A stretch of DNA of 45,197 nt from Temnopleurus reevesii (taxonomy: Eukaryota; Echinodermata; Echinoidea; Temnopleuroida; Temnopleuridae). Positions 32,216 through 44,631 of this stretch are shown piece by piece (position 1 is the first letter of the stretch; every line of letters begins with the position of its first letter). The stretch lies in NCBI GenBank assembly GCA_036244855.1, contig BQKZ01000352.1:85239-130435 (forward strand). The letters are read 5' to 3'. Both the position numbers and the translations under genes were made by a program. The notes below the pieces were generated by a model. The model saw only the letters and a list, made by a program, of their open reading frames with translations, was not told where the DNA came from and searched no databases.

Positions 32216-33590
32216 AAGAGGTAAGGTAATATTAAGTGTAGATGGCACTAATGAAACAATATATTGAACTATGGATTTCGATAGAGCATGTGATTCCCAT
32301 GCTTAAATTTTTTAATTAATCGAAGAAAATAAATTCACTCAAATAAGTTTGATATTATATCAATAAACTGTTTTATCGCAGCGAATTGTATATTTCGTTA
32401 TTTCGTATCGGTTTATTCTGGGTTGTATGAAAACGATGGCGCAGTGCATACAATTAGCTTGGAAAGATTTTTTTTTAAGATTGCGAGAGTAGGCTATATT
32501 TAATGCCCCTGTGCTTTTTATTAATTTGGGGGTGGGGGGGCAAATATGAATTCATAAAATGGGCCCTTCTTTTCATAGATTCATTAAAAATTGATACCAA
32601 AAAATTGTATACTAAAATTAACTCTCGAATGTAGAGTGGCGTTTTAATTGTTTATAAAAGACCTCAACCGACGTAATTACTGACAGCAATACGCTATTAA
32701 CAATCGATTTGTAATATGAATGATATCATCCCGGCTATCAATAACGTGCTATGATAGTCTCGTCGACATGACGTAAACTGATTCTATTTTTGAGAACGTT
32801 CAATGAATCAATGATATATGATTGGCTTTCATAACTGCAACCGCATTAATTTTCTAATTATACACTGGGAAATAAGTCAGGGATATAACGTACTGCAACG
32901 TGAAAGAAATGACCTGCATCCTCACGACCATCAAAAAATACGTTAGGGTCCAGTTTTAATGACTGCGGCGTCGTGGCGGGCGCCTGAAATCAAGCTGTTC
33001 GGGACAGTCATAGACTTGGGTTAGTTCCTGCCTGTGGGTTCGGAGCTTCGTCACATACCGTCTTTCGGATGAAGACGTTAAGATGGCGATCCTCTTTCTC
33101 TCTTCTTCCTCTGGCGTAAATATTCAAATTTGAATGATACACGCCTTTAAACTACATCCTTTCCTTTTTAATGTTCCACTCCACTATGGACTCACTTTTC
33201 AGAGTGTGTCGTAAGAGCCAGGGTCTGGAGATGGGACTTTTACCCTGGCTTATATATACAAAGAAGTATATGAAATGAAATGCAAAGGAAACGAGACTTT
33301 TTTTTGGATCTGAAACCTGGCAAAGATAGAACAGAAATGACAGAATGTCCGTAACCGGAAATCAGCACCCCAGGTCAGATAAGATTTGTACGATGGAAAC
33401 CCCACAGCGTCCTCAGCGGTTCTTAATTTGCATATATAGACCATGACGACTGGAGAGAATTTTTAAAATCATGGAAAAGGAATACGCAAAAATGATTGAA
33501 ACCGGAAGTGGGCACCCCAACTAATATGAGTTGTTTATGGTAAAAAAAAAGCCCACCTGCATAGTGCCCTCCGCGGAACTTAACTTGCAT
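32216..33590. other. Non-coding, with a possible SINE-like body
   Basis: AT-rich. 33000-33110 ('gggttcggagcttcgtcac', 'gtctttcggatgaagacgttaag') looks like an old SINE-type body. A G tract lies at 32528-32540. Confidence 0.4.
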
Positions 33591-33936
33591 GTATAGTTGA
33601 TATTAATAATAGTTATTCTTATCCATATATTCTTGTCAGAGAGTACATTTACATTGCCGATATCCAGGGATGTTTGAGACGGGAGACAAAGTGATAACGT
33701 GAACAATTCCACATAACAGATCGCTCAAAATTTAGGCTTTCGAATCCTGCCTCCGGTCCTACATTCATCAACTTATTAAAAAAATAATAATATAATTCGG
33801 TCATCAACAACCGAGGAAATAATCTTAATAGAATATATTTGTCATATAAGAATACATTTGTCATAGAGTACATTTACACCGCCAATATCCAGGGATTTCT
33901 GAGACCGGAGACAGAGTGATGACGAGAAAATTCCAC

Positions 33937-34537
33937 TTAAAGGGGAACTTCACCCAGACATTGATGCACTCTCAGTGGATGAAGAAAAATACAATGATTA
34001 AACTGTGAAAATTTAAACAAAATCCAACAATCCATTCAAAAGTTATGAATTTTCAAAGTTTTGATTTAAACCCCTCATGGCCTCCTTAAATTGGCAAACG
34101 TACACGCACAAAATGGCTGTCAACATGGAGAACTCTCCATTCACTTTGTACACAAAATTTCACATTTTCCTCTTTTTCCAGCAAAGTAGACAAAGCTTTG
34201 TTTTTTCGGTTAACTATATTAAGGCCACATCAACTTTGCAAGCATTCCAGAAAGAATGATGGTGATTCCTCATTTGAAATATGATATTGATCCATTTTCA
34301 ATCAATTTATATACAAAGTGAATGAGGATTTCTCCATGTATGACATCACATATTATGCTAATTGGCTATACGTTGCCAATTTAAGGATGCCCAGCACAGG
34401 TGGAAATTATAACTTTGAGAATTCATATAACTTTTGAATAGATTATCCGATTTTGCTCAAATTTTCACAGTTTGTTAATCTGATTTTTTTAAAATTTATT
34501 GACAGTGAATTATTGTCTGGGTGTAATTCCCCTTTAA
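33937..34537. repeat. TTAA-type MITE, 601 bases
   Basis: TTAA at both ends and 24-base terminal inverted repeats that differ at two positions (TTAAAGGGGAACTTCACCC against TTAAAGGGGAATTACACCC, both then AGACA). A piggyBac-like target. The first copy of the host duplication lacks it and gives the empty site. Confidence 0.88.
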
Positions 34538-34787
34538 CCAGATAACAAATTTACTCAAAAGTTAGACATTAGAACCCAGCCTCAAGACCTACATACATCA
34601 ATCTATTAAAGCCCAAGTATAGTTTTGGTAAAAGCGAATATTTTTATCGCCAAATTTTGCCTTCAAATCTACTTAAAAAGAAACATGATATCATGAACAT
34701 GTTGTACAAAAGATTGTACGAAAAATTAACAAGTTTTGGAAAAGTTATAACCTAAAGTGTGGAAAATATTTTAGCGTCGTAGCCCCC

Positions 34788-35168
34788 NNNNNNNNNNNNN
34801 NNNNNNNNNNNNNNNNNNNNNNNNNNNNNNNNNNNNNNNNNNNNNNNNNNNNNNNNNNNNNNNNNNNNNNNNNNNNNNNNNNNNNNNNNNNNNNNNNNNN
34901 NNNNNNNNNNNNNNNNNNNNNNNNNNNNNNNNNNNNNNNNNNNNNNNNNNNNNNNNNNNNNNNNNNNNNNNNNNNNNNNNNNNNNNNNNNNNNNNNNNNN
35001 NNNNNNNNNNNNNNNNNNNNNNNNNNNNNNNNNNNNNNNNNNNNNNNNNNNNNNNNNNNNNNNNNNNNNNNNNNNNNNNNNNNNNNNNNNNNNNNNNNNN
35101 NNNNNNNNNNNNNNNNNNNNNNNNNNNNNNNNNNNNNNNNNNNNNNNNNNNNNNNNNNNNNNNNNNNN
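34788..35168. other. Assembly gap
   Basis: 381 N. The protein called across it is an artefact. Confidence 0.99.
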
Positions 35169-35582
35169 ATTCGAAAGAACTAGGATGACGTCAGTTACAT
35201 ATACAACGTGACAGTAAGTAGAATATGATATCATTTGGTCATCAACAACCGAGGAAATAATCTTAATACCTTGATTAATGTATTCGATTTGCATGGTTCA
35301 TCTGTAAGGGTTCATTCACACTACCATCTCAAAATATTTGATTTGATGTTTGATTTTCGACCAATAGTAAATAATGTAAGTCCTTTATCAAACTAATATA
35401 GACGAAATGTAAAATATCGCCTGCTTGGGGCAAAAAAAAATATGAACTCCATATAAGTATATCAGAGCAATATTAAAAAAACGTATTATGAGAGACTTTG
35501 CCAGTTGCTGTGATTTTATACTCAAACTGTATATTGTAATGTACAACAAACCCTGGTGGGATTTCACCAAGTTACAAATGAA

Positions 35583-35845
35583 TTTATATGAACAACTTTA
35601 CGAACGACTGTTATCAGCTTTCATTCTCAATTATTACACTGAATAACGTATTCCAGTCTTTCGAGATTGGCTTTAAGAACGACGTGATGAAACATCACTC
35701 TGGGCGACGTTTCACAAAGTTACGAACGACTTTAAGAACAACTGGTTATAGTTATTGTGCTTAATCATTGATATTCATCATAATAATACAAGTTGCACTT
35801 TAAGTATTTTGTAAATTGGTGAAAAATCGCCCTGGTTACGAAATG
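35583..35845. repeat. Two 'ttacgaacgactttaagaac' MITE copies in tandem
   Basis: The first runs from 'actttacgaacgactgttatcagctt' to 'gatgaaacatcactctggg'; the second from 'cgacgtttcacaaagttacgaacgac' to 'ggtgaaaaatcgccctgg'. Same family as 10918-11090. Confidence 0.65.
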
Positions 35846-36180
35846 TAAACGGGCCTCCGAAGTGTATAAGTCGTCCTTCGCCGAATCTTTTAATCGCACA
35901 CGGATTAAGAAGATTCCATTTCTCATGAATTAGACTTCGAAGTGTAACATTGGCGCAATGTCAGATATTGGATCATCCATCAAATATCAATTTAAGGAAT
36001 GTTCGATTCTTCGAATTTCAAAGAGCTTCCGTCAGAATAAGTGACTAATAAATGCAATGAAGATATATAATTTAATTCCACATACATGTAGCATCAAAGT
36101 GCAATTGATCAAGCATTTTTAATTAACATTAGATAATTCTGCCGTATACAGGCATCATGCATCAAATAAGATGTTCCCTA
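35846..36180. other. Non-coding, nothing recognised
   Basis: AT-rich spacer before the macrosatellite. Confidence 0.4.
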
Positions 36181-36189
36181 TATTAACGC

Positions 36190-36543
36190 TTACACATATC
36201 CAAATAGACACACACAGAGATACACACGCACACACAAGCAGACATCAATCACACACACACACACATACACATGTATACGCACATAAAAGATTCCAGAAGA
36301 CAAACCGCATACAAAATAATATTCAGATATATACATACCCTTACACATCCTTCTACATACATACATGCACACATCTACTCAAATTTACCAAATAATACAC
36401 GATACGAGTAGACTTCAATGAAACAAAATAAAGTCGCACTGAGCTTTATACTATCAGTCACCCTTGTGCACATGGAGCATGCAAGCATACCCCCCATAAA
36501 CCCACACACAAACACATACAGTACTCATGCAAACACAATTACA

Positions 36544-36587
<44 letters not shown>

Positions 36588-37359
36588 ATGCACACAAGCA
36601 CATGCATACAAGTAGACAGTCACACGCACAATACTAATGCACATTCAAACACAAACAAACAAATAAACACATAAACACATAAACACACACACCCACACAC
36701 AGTGCCCAAAACGTGTCCCATTCATATGAGCGGATTTGATTGGAACGTTTAAAATTTCTGGACAAAGTCATATGCATAACAAATGCACAAATACACACAC
36801 ATACACACTCGAACGTAAAGCATTCTGGACAAAGAAATGTCGAAATCGAAATCTTTGAAATGCGTTCATTCATAAGAATGAATAAGTCTTGGAATGTATG
36901 GAATGAAACATCATGAAACATCATCAGAGCCAAGGTCAAGGTAAAAAGTTACATGCTACCATGATTAAGACAAACACAACACACGCAAAGCACATATACA
37001 CACGCATGAAAACGCACAAACAAACACATACACATGCAAACACACACAGATACAGTAATCGTGTAAAGACATCATTCACACACGCACAAACGCACATACA
37101 TACAAGCATATAGTCACGTACATGCACATTACTTTTATGCACATTCAAACAAACAAATATACACACACACATACACTCTCTCTCCCTCTCTCACTCTTTC
37201 TCTCTCTCGAAGGTAGAACATTCTGGACAAAGAAATGTCGAAATCAAAACGTTTCAATTGCGTTCATTCATAAGAACGGATAAGTCTTGGAACGTGAGGA
37301 ATGAAACATCATCAGCCACAAGGTCGAGAATGCTATCATGATTCAGACACAAACACCAC

Positions 37360-37393
<34 letters not shown>

Positions 37394-37770
37394 TAAATTA
37401 CTCATGGAAATACACTTGCAGCAATTACACTCGCACGAACGCACATAGATACAATGTCTGATACAGTCACACTCACAATACGTATGCACATCCACACACA
37501 AGCGAATAAACACACGCACACTCACACATCCAAAACACAAACACCCGCACGTACGAACATACACACACAAGCATATAGTCATATGCATAACAAATGCACA
37601 AATACACACACATACACACTCGAACGTAAAGCATTCTGGACAAAGAAATGTAGAAATCAAAGTGTTTGAATTGCGTGCATTCATAAAAACGGATAAGTCT
37701 AAGAACGGATAAGTCTTGGAACGACAGGAATGGAACATAATGAAACATCATCAAATACAAGGTCAAGTTG
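36190..37770 (+). repeat. CA-rich macrosatellite, unit ~400 bases
   Basis: The segment 'cattctggacaaagaaatgt.gaaatc' recurs at about 36821, 37219 and 37632 (spacing 398 and 413), each time followed by 'gcgttcattcataag..cggataagtcttggaacg..aggaatgaaacatcat' and preceded by long CA arrays. His/Thr-rich and Cys/Val-rich ORFs are by-products. Confidence 0.85.
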
Positions 37771-38524
37771 TTAGAGTTTGATGCTATCGTGAATGATGCT
37801 CTCATGAATGACTTCCTGAACGAATTCAAAGAAGAAAGAATCTGCTAAATTGATCGAGAAAACATCTAGAAACGTTTAACCAATCATGTCTGAATATGCG
37901 ATATGTCTGGGGTAGTTAGGATATGTGTTTAACAACGTTAAAGATGCCTCCCATGGGATTAGGTGTGCTTGAAGGAATTACAATATATATATATATTTGA
38001 CGGTTGTCTAACCAACAAATTTAAATATGAATCATTTCGATTCAATTCGGTTTTGTTGTTCAAAAAGGAATCCTTAAAGGGAACGTAGACTAAAAATATG
38101 GGTTTACAATCATAACAAATGCATATAATATAGATAATTATTCAAACCATTTAAAACATTTTAATCACCTCTCACTCCCGGTCAAAAACATAATTGCTGA
38201 AGATAAGCGGTGAAAGAATCGAGATACACGGATAGAGTTGATAAAAAATATATATACATTCAAGATATAAATTGAAGACTGATCATTATCTGGCAAACAC
38301 AAATATTGTTTGGCGTGCGAACACAAAATATGTGAGCAATTTAGGACATTTTTTACTAACAATAAATCTTTGTTTCTAATAATTACAAATTGTGCTCTAT
38401 CACTTTTCTTGTAACATGGACATACCCCATTTGGTAATTCGATGAGGTAGTAGAATGTGTTCAATAGTTTTAAACGTTTCTCTATCTGTCGCTCTTTGCA
38501 GCAATAATACTGTAAAATCTGGGG
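37771..38524. other. Non-coding or unrecognised
   Basis: Contains a 126-codon minus-strand ORF (38545-38165) with no recognised domain, AT-rich, without supporting splice context. (TA)n at 37983-37996. Confidence 0.4.
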
Positions 38525-38655
38525 CATGTAACCTAAAAGATGCAATGGAATTTCCGAAAAATATTAATTGTAAATCTACAGCAAAACATGTATCATGGAG
38601 ATACGATTAAAAATTTGATAAATCGAAACTCTTTTATGTTACAGGCCTCTATATT
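38525..38655 (+). repeat. Dispersed repeat, copy of 1083-1195
   Basis: Collinear with the first copy; ends 'tatgttacaggcctct'. Confidence 0.5.
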
Positions 38656-38719
38656 TGTATGGGAGTTAAATTTCACAAATTTATTAGTGTCCTGCATGTT
38701 GGTGTTCATGGCTCAAGTT

Positions 38720-39090
38720 GACCCTTTTTTGGCGGGCTAAATGGACTCATGTTTACCAGGGGGTGAGATTTTCACGTGGGGTTTAATTGAAGTTACCATG
38801 AACATTCACGAGCTGTGGGCTGGGGCTCGAGCGCCCACTCGGGTCGGCATAAAGTTTTATTATAAAAGGGCGCAAAACTTATGATGGGCGCCAATTTTTA
38901 CCCATTTACCTATCATTTTTGGGCTATTTAGCTCAGTGGAGACGCATTGAGAGGGGGGGGGGGCGGAATGTCATGTACAATTTAGTTGTTGGTTTTTTTT
39001 CAGCAACTCGAGGGGGAGGGGCGCAAAATATGAAGTTACTGATAGTCGAGCACCCCGTGTCTTCAAATCCGAGGGGGGGGGGCGCATTCT
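38720..39090. repeat. G-rich 'ggggggcgcaaaat' repeat, several units
   Basis: Units built on 'gagggggggggggcg(ca/ga)', 'tttgggctatttagctc', 'cagcaactcgaggggg'. Same family as 3000-3475 and 43650-43940. Confidence 0.55.
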
Positions 39091-39184
39091 GAACCTTTGA
39101 TTAGGCCTATGTGCCTACCTACACTATACGTCCAAATCTAAACCTCTTTTCGATATTAAACAGATATTATATCTCTTTGGCTTT

Positions 39185-39375
39185 ATTAAATCTTTACACT
39201 GTCAGAGACCAATTGCGGCCCCTCACAGAGAAAGCCCCGAGAGATTAACGAGCCCGGTAACGCATCTGTGGACCAACCACGTGCGAACACCGCCGGAGGT
39301 CGGGGCAGGCCACACGACAGTCGCATGCCTTGTGTGGTTGGCCCGCGCGCCTCGTATAACACGCGGCGGAAATGA
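39185..39375. other. CpG-rich island, ~190 bases, with inverted ends
   Basis: A sharp rise in G, C and CpG in AT-rich surroundings. 'ccaaccacgtgcg' and 'ttgtgtggttgg' face each other across 'cgccggaggtcggggcaggcc'. No open frame with splice sites was convincing. Could be a transposon end, a promoter or a structured RNA. Confidence 0.4.
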
Positions 39376-39604
39376 ATAAATTCCGATTTGTATTGGCAAT
39401 GAGGTATATTATCAACTAATCAACCCCTTGTCGCTGAACAACGTTCCCTTTCACCACACTTTCACTTTGTACTGTTGAATATGGTGCTATGTATCCCCCG
39501 GAAGTTCGCTTATATTTTAAGGCTTTACCGGTACATTTTACTAAACAAGAATGTCGTTTGTTACAAAGTGACTTTTTTATGGAAGAATATAATAAAAATA
39601 TTAC

Positions 39605-39660
39605 ATAAAATCTATATAGCGCCTTAATAATTCAAAATAGGTTCAAAGCGCTTTCCACAA
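39605..39660 (-). mobile_element. SINE 3' end fragment
   Basis: On the minus strand 'gtggaaagcgctttgaacctattttg' then 'ggcgctatatagattt' matches the 3' tail type of the SINE at 20588-20868. Confidence 0.5.
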
Positions 39661-41380
39661 CGAGTGCATCTATACCTTATTAAACAATCAATGAAAGACA
39701 TATCATAGTTTTCTATACATGTATTTCAAATTATATTTATAATTATATTTGAAATTACCTTTCAAACAAATAACTCAATGATGTAGTATAGTTCATTCAA
39801 TAACATATAAACTTAAGTATAGGTGTACGTGCAGTCATCGTTTGAATAAATCACATTTTTGCTCTATACCTGATTTTCTGCTGAAATCGCTGCAGTTTAG
39901 AAAAATTATGGTACTTGAATAAAATGTAGATGGAAGATTGTTCAAAGCTAAATTTGATTTCTTTTTCGGGAGGGGGTGGCAAACTAATACATGGCCGGAA
40001 GTGTAATACTACAGTATGGAAATAAAACACATCCATTATCATCCACATTGCAATGAACATTTCTATTCCATTTGAGTCTATATATTGCGTGCAAATAGTC
40101 TAAAAATAACATACTTGCATATTAACACGCACAACAATCAGACAATGAATTTAAATATTTCATTCGAGTCTAATACTGCGTAAATTGAAACAATCCGTGA
40201 ATAAACCGAGTGAAAAAAAGCCGTAAAATATCCGTCGATATTTCCGCTTTTCGAGTACCATTATCGACGCTTTAGCGATTCGAGTAACAAACACCACCAG
40301 TCATTTGGATTGTAAATCTTGCCGCTTTTTTGCCCGTTCGCTTCAGTCGTATATCTTTAGTAGATGCATAAACACTCTCATACATACTGCTAACAATCGT
40401 ATATCACTCTTAAAGGCGTCGTATAACATTGATTTCGGTTAATTTTTTTTCAATTACCTGAAGCTAAATGCTACGTAAATCGTTGATGATGTACATAAAC
40501 ACAGCTGTGAAAACATTAGGCTTCAAAATCAACGTTTAGTGCTAAAAAAGAGCTAAATTAAAAATGACCATTCTTGCATATAGGCGCATTTTGCATGAAT
40601 AAAGCATCTGTTCAGTGGTATACGCTTTATTCAAATTTTCATAGATATCTTGAAAGTGTCTGTATGACTTCCAATCTTTTTTTGCTTTCTTTGGTGTTTT
40701 TTTTATCAATCTGAATGTAATAACTGGTCAGACAGCTTGATTTGGTCATTTTCGTAAATAATGAAATTGAAATGTGTCATAATGTCTTTAATTGACGAAG
40801 TATGTGAACAGATGTGAATGAAAGCTCTTTGGAAATCAAAGCATGATATCTCTTGAAATTAAAGTGGTTGAAATTCAAATTTGTACGGTATTGAATTTAC
40901 TTCACAAACGGTTTTTCGCATGTCATAATTATTTTACAAATGTGTTATATGCACCGGGTTATTTTAAGTTCCAGGGCTGTTGTCAACACTAAGTTCGTGA
41001 ATGGATATGATAAGGTAAAGATTTCGTATATATTCTTGATAACATTATTTTATCATCAGTACTATTTTCACACAATTTCACACAGTTGTTGCTTCTTTAC
41101 GATGAATCTCTTTTCGATATTGTACTTAGATTTGATTCTTTTAATAAAACATATAACTTAAAATGTACAAAAAAAAACATTTATATCAATGAATATGGAC
41201 CCCTAAAACAGATAAAACACTAACATTGTGTTTTACTTATGGGTGTTCCTTCCGGGAAGTAACCAAATCAAATTGAAATGAAATAATAAATAGATAAAAA
41301 ATGAATAAACATATAAATATAAGTCATATCCATCTTTCTTCTGCAATGGATATTGATTGTGACAAGTCATTTTCCCAGGG
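39661..41380. other. Non-coding, nothing recognised
   Basis: AT-rich intergenic sequence. Confidence 0.45.
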
Positions 41381-41439
41381 ACGTCCACATTCATAACAGA
41401 CCCTCACTCACTCACTCACGACCATCACAATATAACACC

Positions 41440-41760
41440 AGACACAGCGTAAAGATACAACCAGAAAACGTGGCTGTAACTCGATTCCCCGAATCGACTG
41501 GCGTAATGTGTACATTATTGGCGGGAAAAATCCCTCGTCGGGTCTCAATAGCCGTCACTTTAGCCGGGGAGCGGTCCCGTTGAAAGGACGCTTCCCGCTA
41601 AAATGTAGGTCGCAGATAATCGTCAATTCGATACGATACGCACCTGATTAATCGAGGCACGCCGGATCGATTATGGAGGAAAAGGGGAATCACGGGAGAG
41701 TCAATTTCCGGCAGGAATTCTGCTTTGGCGGAGGAATGATTTTTGGAAGGGGATGAAATG
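41440..41760. promoter_or_regulatory. Candidate cis-regulatory block with an E2F-type site
   Basis: Base composition shifts from the surroundings, with no repeat structure and no coding frame. It contains TTGGCGGGAAAA (41518-41529, an E2F consensus core GCGGGAAA), the palindrome 'cgattccccgaatcg', GATAATCG, GATTAATC and repeated 'cgatacgatacg'. This looks like a compact enhancer or promoter. It lies about 10.5 kb upstream of exon 1; target unknown. Confidence 0.35.
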
Positions 41761-43649
41761 AAAAGTGTGAAAGGTTTTTTTTAACGCAAAGTCAAACACT
41801 GAGGTGTGTACATAATAATGCTGTTATTGAGAGCAGGTTTTATGAAGGAGTATCGATTCATTATGAGGCGGCAAAAATGAAGTCTCCAACAGTCGTCACA
41901 TATTACGATACTGGGAAGATTAAAGGGCTTGAACACTGCTATGACTTTAAGAGAGTGAAAAAAGCATTAAAAAATGTATAAACCGACACAAACCTGATCA
42001 GATTCGACAGTCACATATTTTCTTGTAAAAGAACACATACACACAAACACACATAAGCTAACACAAGCACACTAAAACACACACATACAAACAAACGCAC
42101 ACAATCACACACAAGCACACACAATCATACACAAAAACACGTTATAACACACAAATACAAACAAGCATACGTAAGCACACACCCAAACGCACAAACACAC
42201 ACGCACACATTAGCACACATAAGCACACATAAGGACACAAGCGCATATAAGTACACACAAGCACACTCACGCATCACGCACACATACACACTCTCTCTCG
42301 CTCAAACGGATCTGACCTTGCATCTTTCCATTTCAATCCTTTAATTTAAAAAAAATAGCAAACGCAACTGATTTCGTGTATTTCATAACAGCTTCAATTA
42401 GACCGGTAGTGAAGTGTTTCCCCTCAAAGTGGCGCCAAGATTTAAATCCCGCACTGTGTACATTGCATACCTAATAGCAAGTTTTCCCTGCCGGTAATGG
42501 GCAAATGCAAAACAATCATTAATGAATGAAGGTGAAATTGGTAGTCAAGCGGTCTCATGAAACAAGCTACCGACTTTTAGAACCATAAAATTACACCATA
42601 CTCAATAATAGCCTGTTGTAAAGACGAAACGATAAACTTGACCTAGAATTGATTCTGATTCATTGAATTACTAAACGACATAGAGTGGTTCAATCGAAGG
42701 CCAATGGTATTTTTCATGCATGGGCGGCCGCAATGAACATAGTCACTATGAGCAGAAGGGACATATCCCTAGGACAAATTAACAAACCTTCATTCAAGCA
42801 TCAACAATAGCTAGATGGACACAAAACAAATTCCCATCGATCTTATTCTGCGTAAAAATATTGAACAACAGTCGCATCTGGAACTTTCTTTTGTGATCCA
42901 TGAAGCTATTGTAAATGCTGAAATGAAGTTGTTTACTTTGTCCCAGTTCTTCGTCCCTCCTGCTCACAGTGCGGAATCGTTTACTTCTTAACACCCAATG
43001 GAGATTTTTTTAGGAGACAAAATTTTCATTCAAAAACCTTAATTCGTCCTTGAAGTGTGATCAGATTGGCATGCTCGAACTGAGTAACCTTGTTAAACGC
43101 CTGCAGAAATTATAATATTCGGTAGTAAACGCATAAGTGTCATTCTAAATTCCATATTTCCTCCTATTTTTGCTTGCTTATCTTGTTTTCTTCCTCGTGT
43201 CGATATATAAAATTTCATTTCCAATATTTATTACTTCATCAGGAAAGTAGATCAAATGGTATCTTCCCCACTTGTACCACAAGAATGATACATCCTACAA
43301 ATTCTACTCCAATTAAAGATGATCATGATCAGTTTTATGACCCATGAAAATAGTATGAGCGAGGACAGCATACCTTGCCCCTTGTATCATGGTTAAAGAG
43401 TGGCTATCTATAGAGACCCGGGTAACAGGTAAGATAGGTAAAGATTATATTTCAGCTTTGAACTAGAAATTTGATTTCAAATTAGTAGAAATATTACGTA
43501 ACGTATGGACAGTTAAAGTAAGGCATAAGAAGGGATTTTTTTTAAATCGCTATATCGAAAAAGCAGTAGGTTGCTATCTTCCTTAGATCGTGTATAAACT
43601 ACATGCCGGTTTCATAGTGATCATACAAGAAAGAAGAAATGATGCATGT
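41761..43649. other. Non-coding, with CA-rich array
   Basis: (ACAC/AAGC)n array at about 42030-42295, ending in a short CT run; dispersed repeat at about 42785-42990 (see 28510-28712). Nothing coding. Confidence 0.5.
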
Positions 43650-43940
43650 GCCTACTGTGTGAGGGGGGGGTGGGCTTTAGGGCATCCACCCCCCTCCTCC
43701 TCCTCCTCGTGGTAAGAGTAAGGAAGGCTCAAAATTTTAGGTAAAAAGGGCGCAGAAACGCAGTATTTGATGCCCGTTTATTTATTTATTTTTTTTTTTG
43801 GGGGGGGGGGGGTTGGTTAGCTCCTCAGGGGGCGCAAGGTGGTGCTGGCAGAATTATGTAATGCACAAATGACTTTTGGGGCATTTTTGTTTGTCAGCTC
43901 TTAGGGGCCAAAATTGAAGTTGGTCGAGCCAGTTATTTCC
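43650..43940. repeat. G-rich 'gggcgcaaggtg' repeat
   Basis: G tracts at 43661 and 43800, a 'ctcctcctcctcc' run, and 'agctcctcaggggg.cgcaa' units. Same family as 38720-39090. Confidence 0.5.
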
Positions 43941-44004
43941 AAATTTGGTTACCGAAATGAGACAAAATTAATGATCAGTTGAAGGTCGATGGTATTATAT
44001 TGGT

Positions 44005-44631
44005 TTGGTTCACACTGTGAGCCGAAACCTGAATGTTTCAGAAACTACGACAGAAATACGAAAGTTTATACATGTGCAGCGCGAAGTCGAGTTTGCATAA
44101 GTCGCCTTCTCACCTTCAAAATTGTGCCAAGGCGAGTTTGTACAAGTCGCCTTCTTGTCTTAAAGAAGGTGCCAATGCGAGTATGTACCAGTCGCTTTTT
44201 CACTTTCTCGACCTACGCAAGGCGACAAGGCGAGTTTGTACAAGTCCTTTTCTAGATTACTCGACCTACGCAAGGCGACAAGGCGAGTTTGTACAAGTCC
44301 TTTTCTAGATTACTCGACCTACACAAGGTGACAAGGCGAGTTTGTACAAGTCCTTTCCTAGATTACTCGACCTACAGAAGGTGACAAGGCGAGTTTGTAC
44401 AAGTCCTTTCCTTGATTACTCGACCTACACAAGGTGACAAGGCGAGTTTGTGCAAGTCTCCTACCCGCCTTCTAATCATAGACGATGTGCCTATGCGATA
44501 TTTTTTTCACGCATCTTCGACCAAAAAAAAAGCGCCTTGGTGATGCTCGCCTTGGCACTGCACGTTTAAGCTTCCGTATTCCTGTCAAAGTTTCTGAAAC
44601 GTTAATGTTTCGGCTCTCAGTGCGAACCTCA
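44005..44631. repeat. MITE carrying an internal 53-base tandem array
   Basis: Ends are inverted: 'tggttcacactgtgagccgaaacctgaatgtttcagaaac' on the left and the reverse complement of 'gtttctgaaacgttaatgtttcggctctcagtgcgaacctca' on the right; same family as 26465-26711. Inside, 44085-44470, units starting 'gcgagtttgtacaagtcc' repeat at 44132, 44177, 44230, 44283, 44336, 44389 and 44442: five steps of exactly 53 after an older unit of 45. Two ORFs over the array are by-products. Confidence 0.9.

Larger units (their letters stand above)
33610..35290 (+). repeat. Tandemly duplicated segment, second copy interrupted
   Basis: 'agtacatttacattgccgatatccaggga' at about 33641 recurs at about 33868, and 'ggtcatcaacaaccgaggaaataatcttaata' at about 33800 recurs at about 35237. 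The first copy is about 225 bases. The second is stretched by the MITE at 33937-34537 and by a second insertion starting near 34607 that includes the gap. Confidence 0.75.

Noticed and set aside
36171..37829. Several ORFs of 65-131 codons with Cys/Val or His/Thr runs
   Set aside because: They follow the CA macrosatellite; composition is set by the repeat.
38165..38545. 126-codon minus-strand ORF
   Set aside because: No recognised domain; cannot be told from chance in AT-rich DNA. A search against transposon proteins would decide.
43989..44308. Two overlapping ORFs with repeated CTSRLL / LYKSPS peptides
   Set aside because: Two frames of the tandem array inside a MITE, so not a repeat protein.
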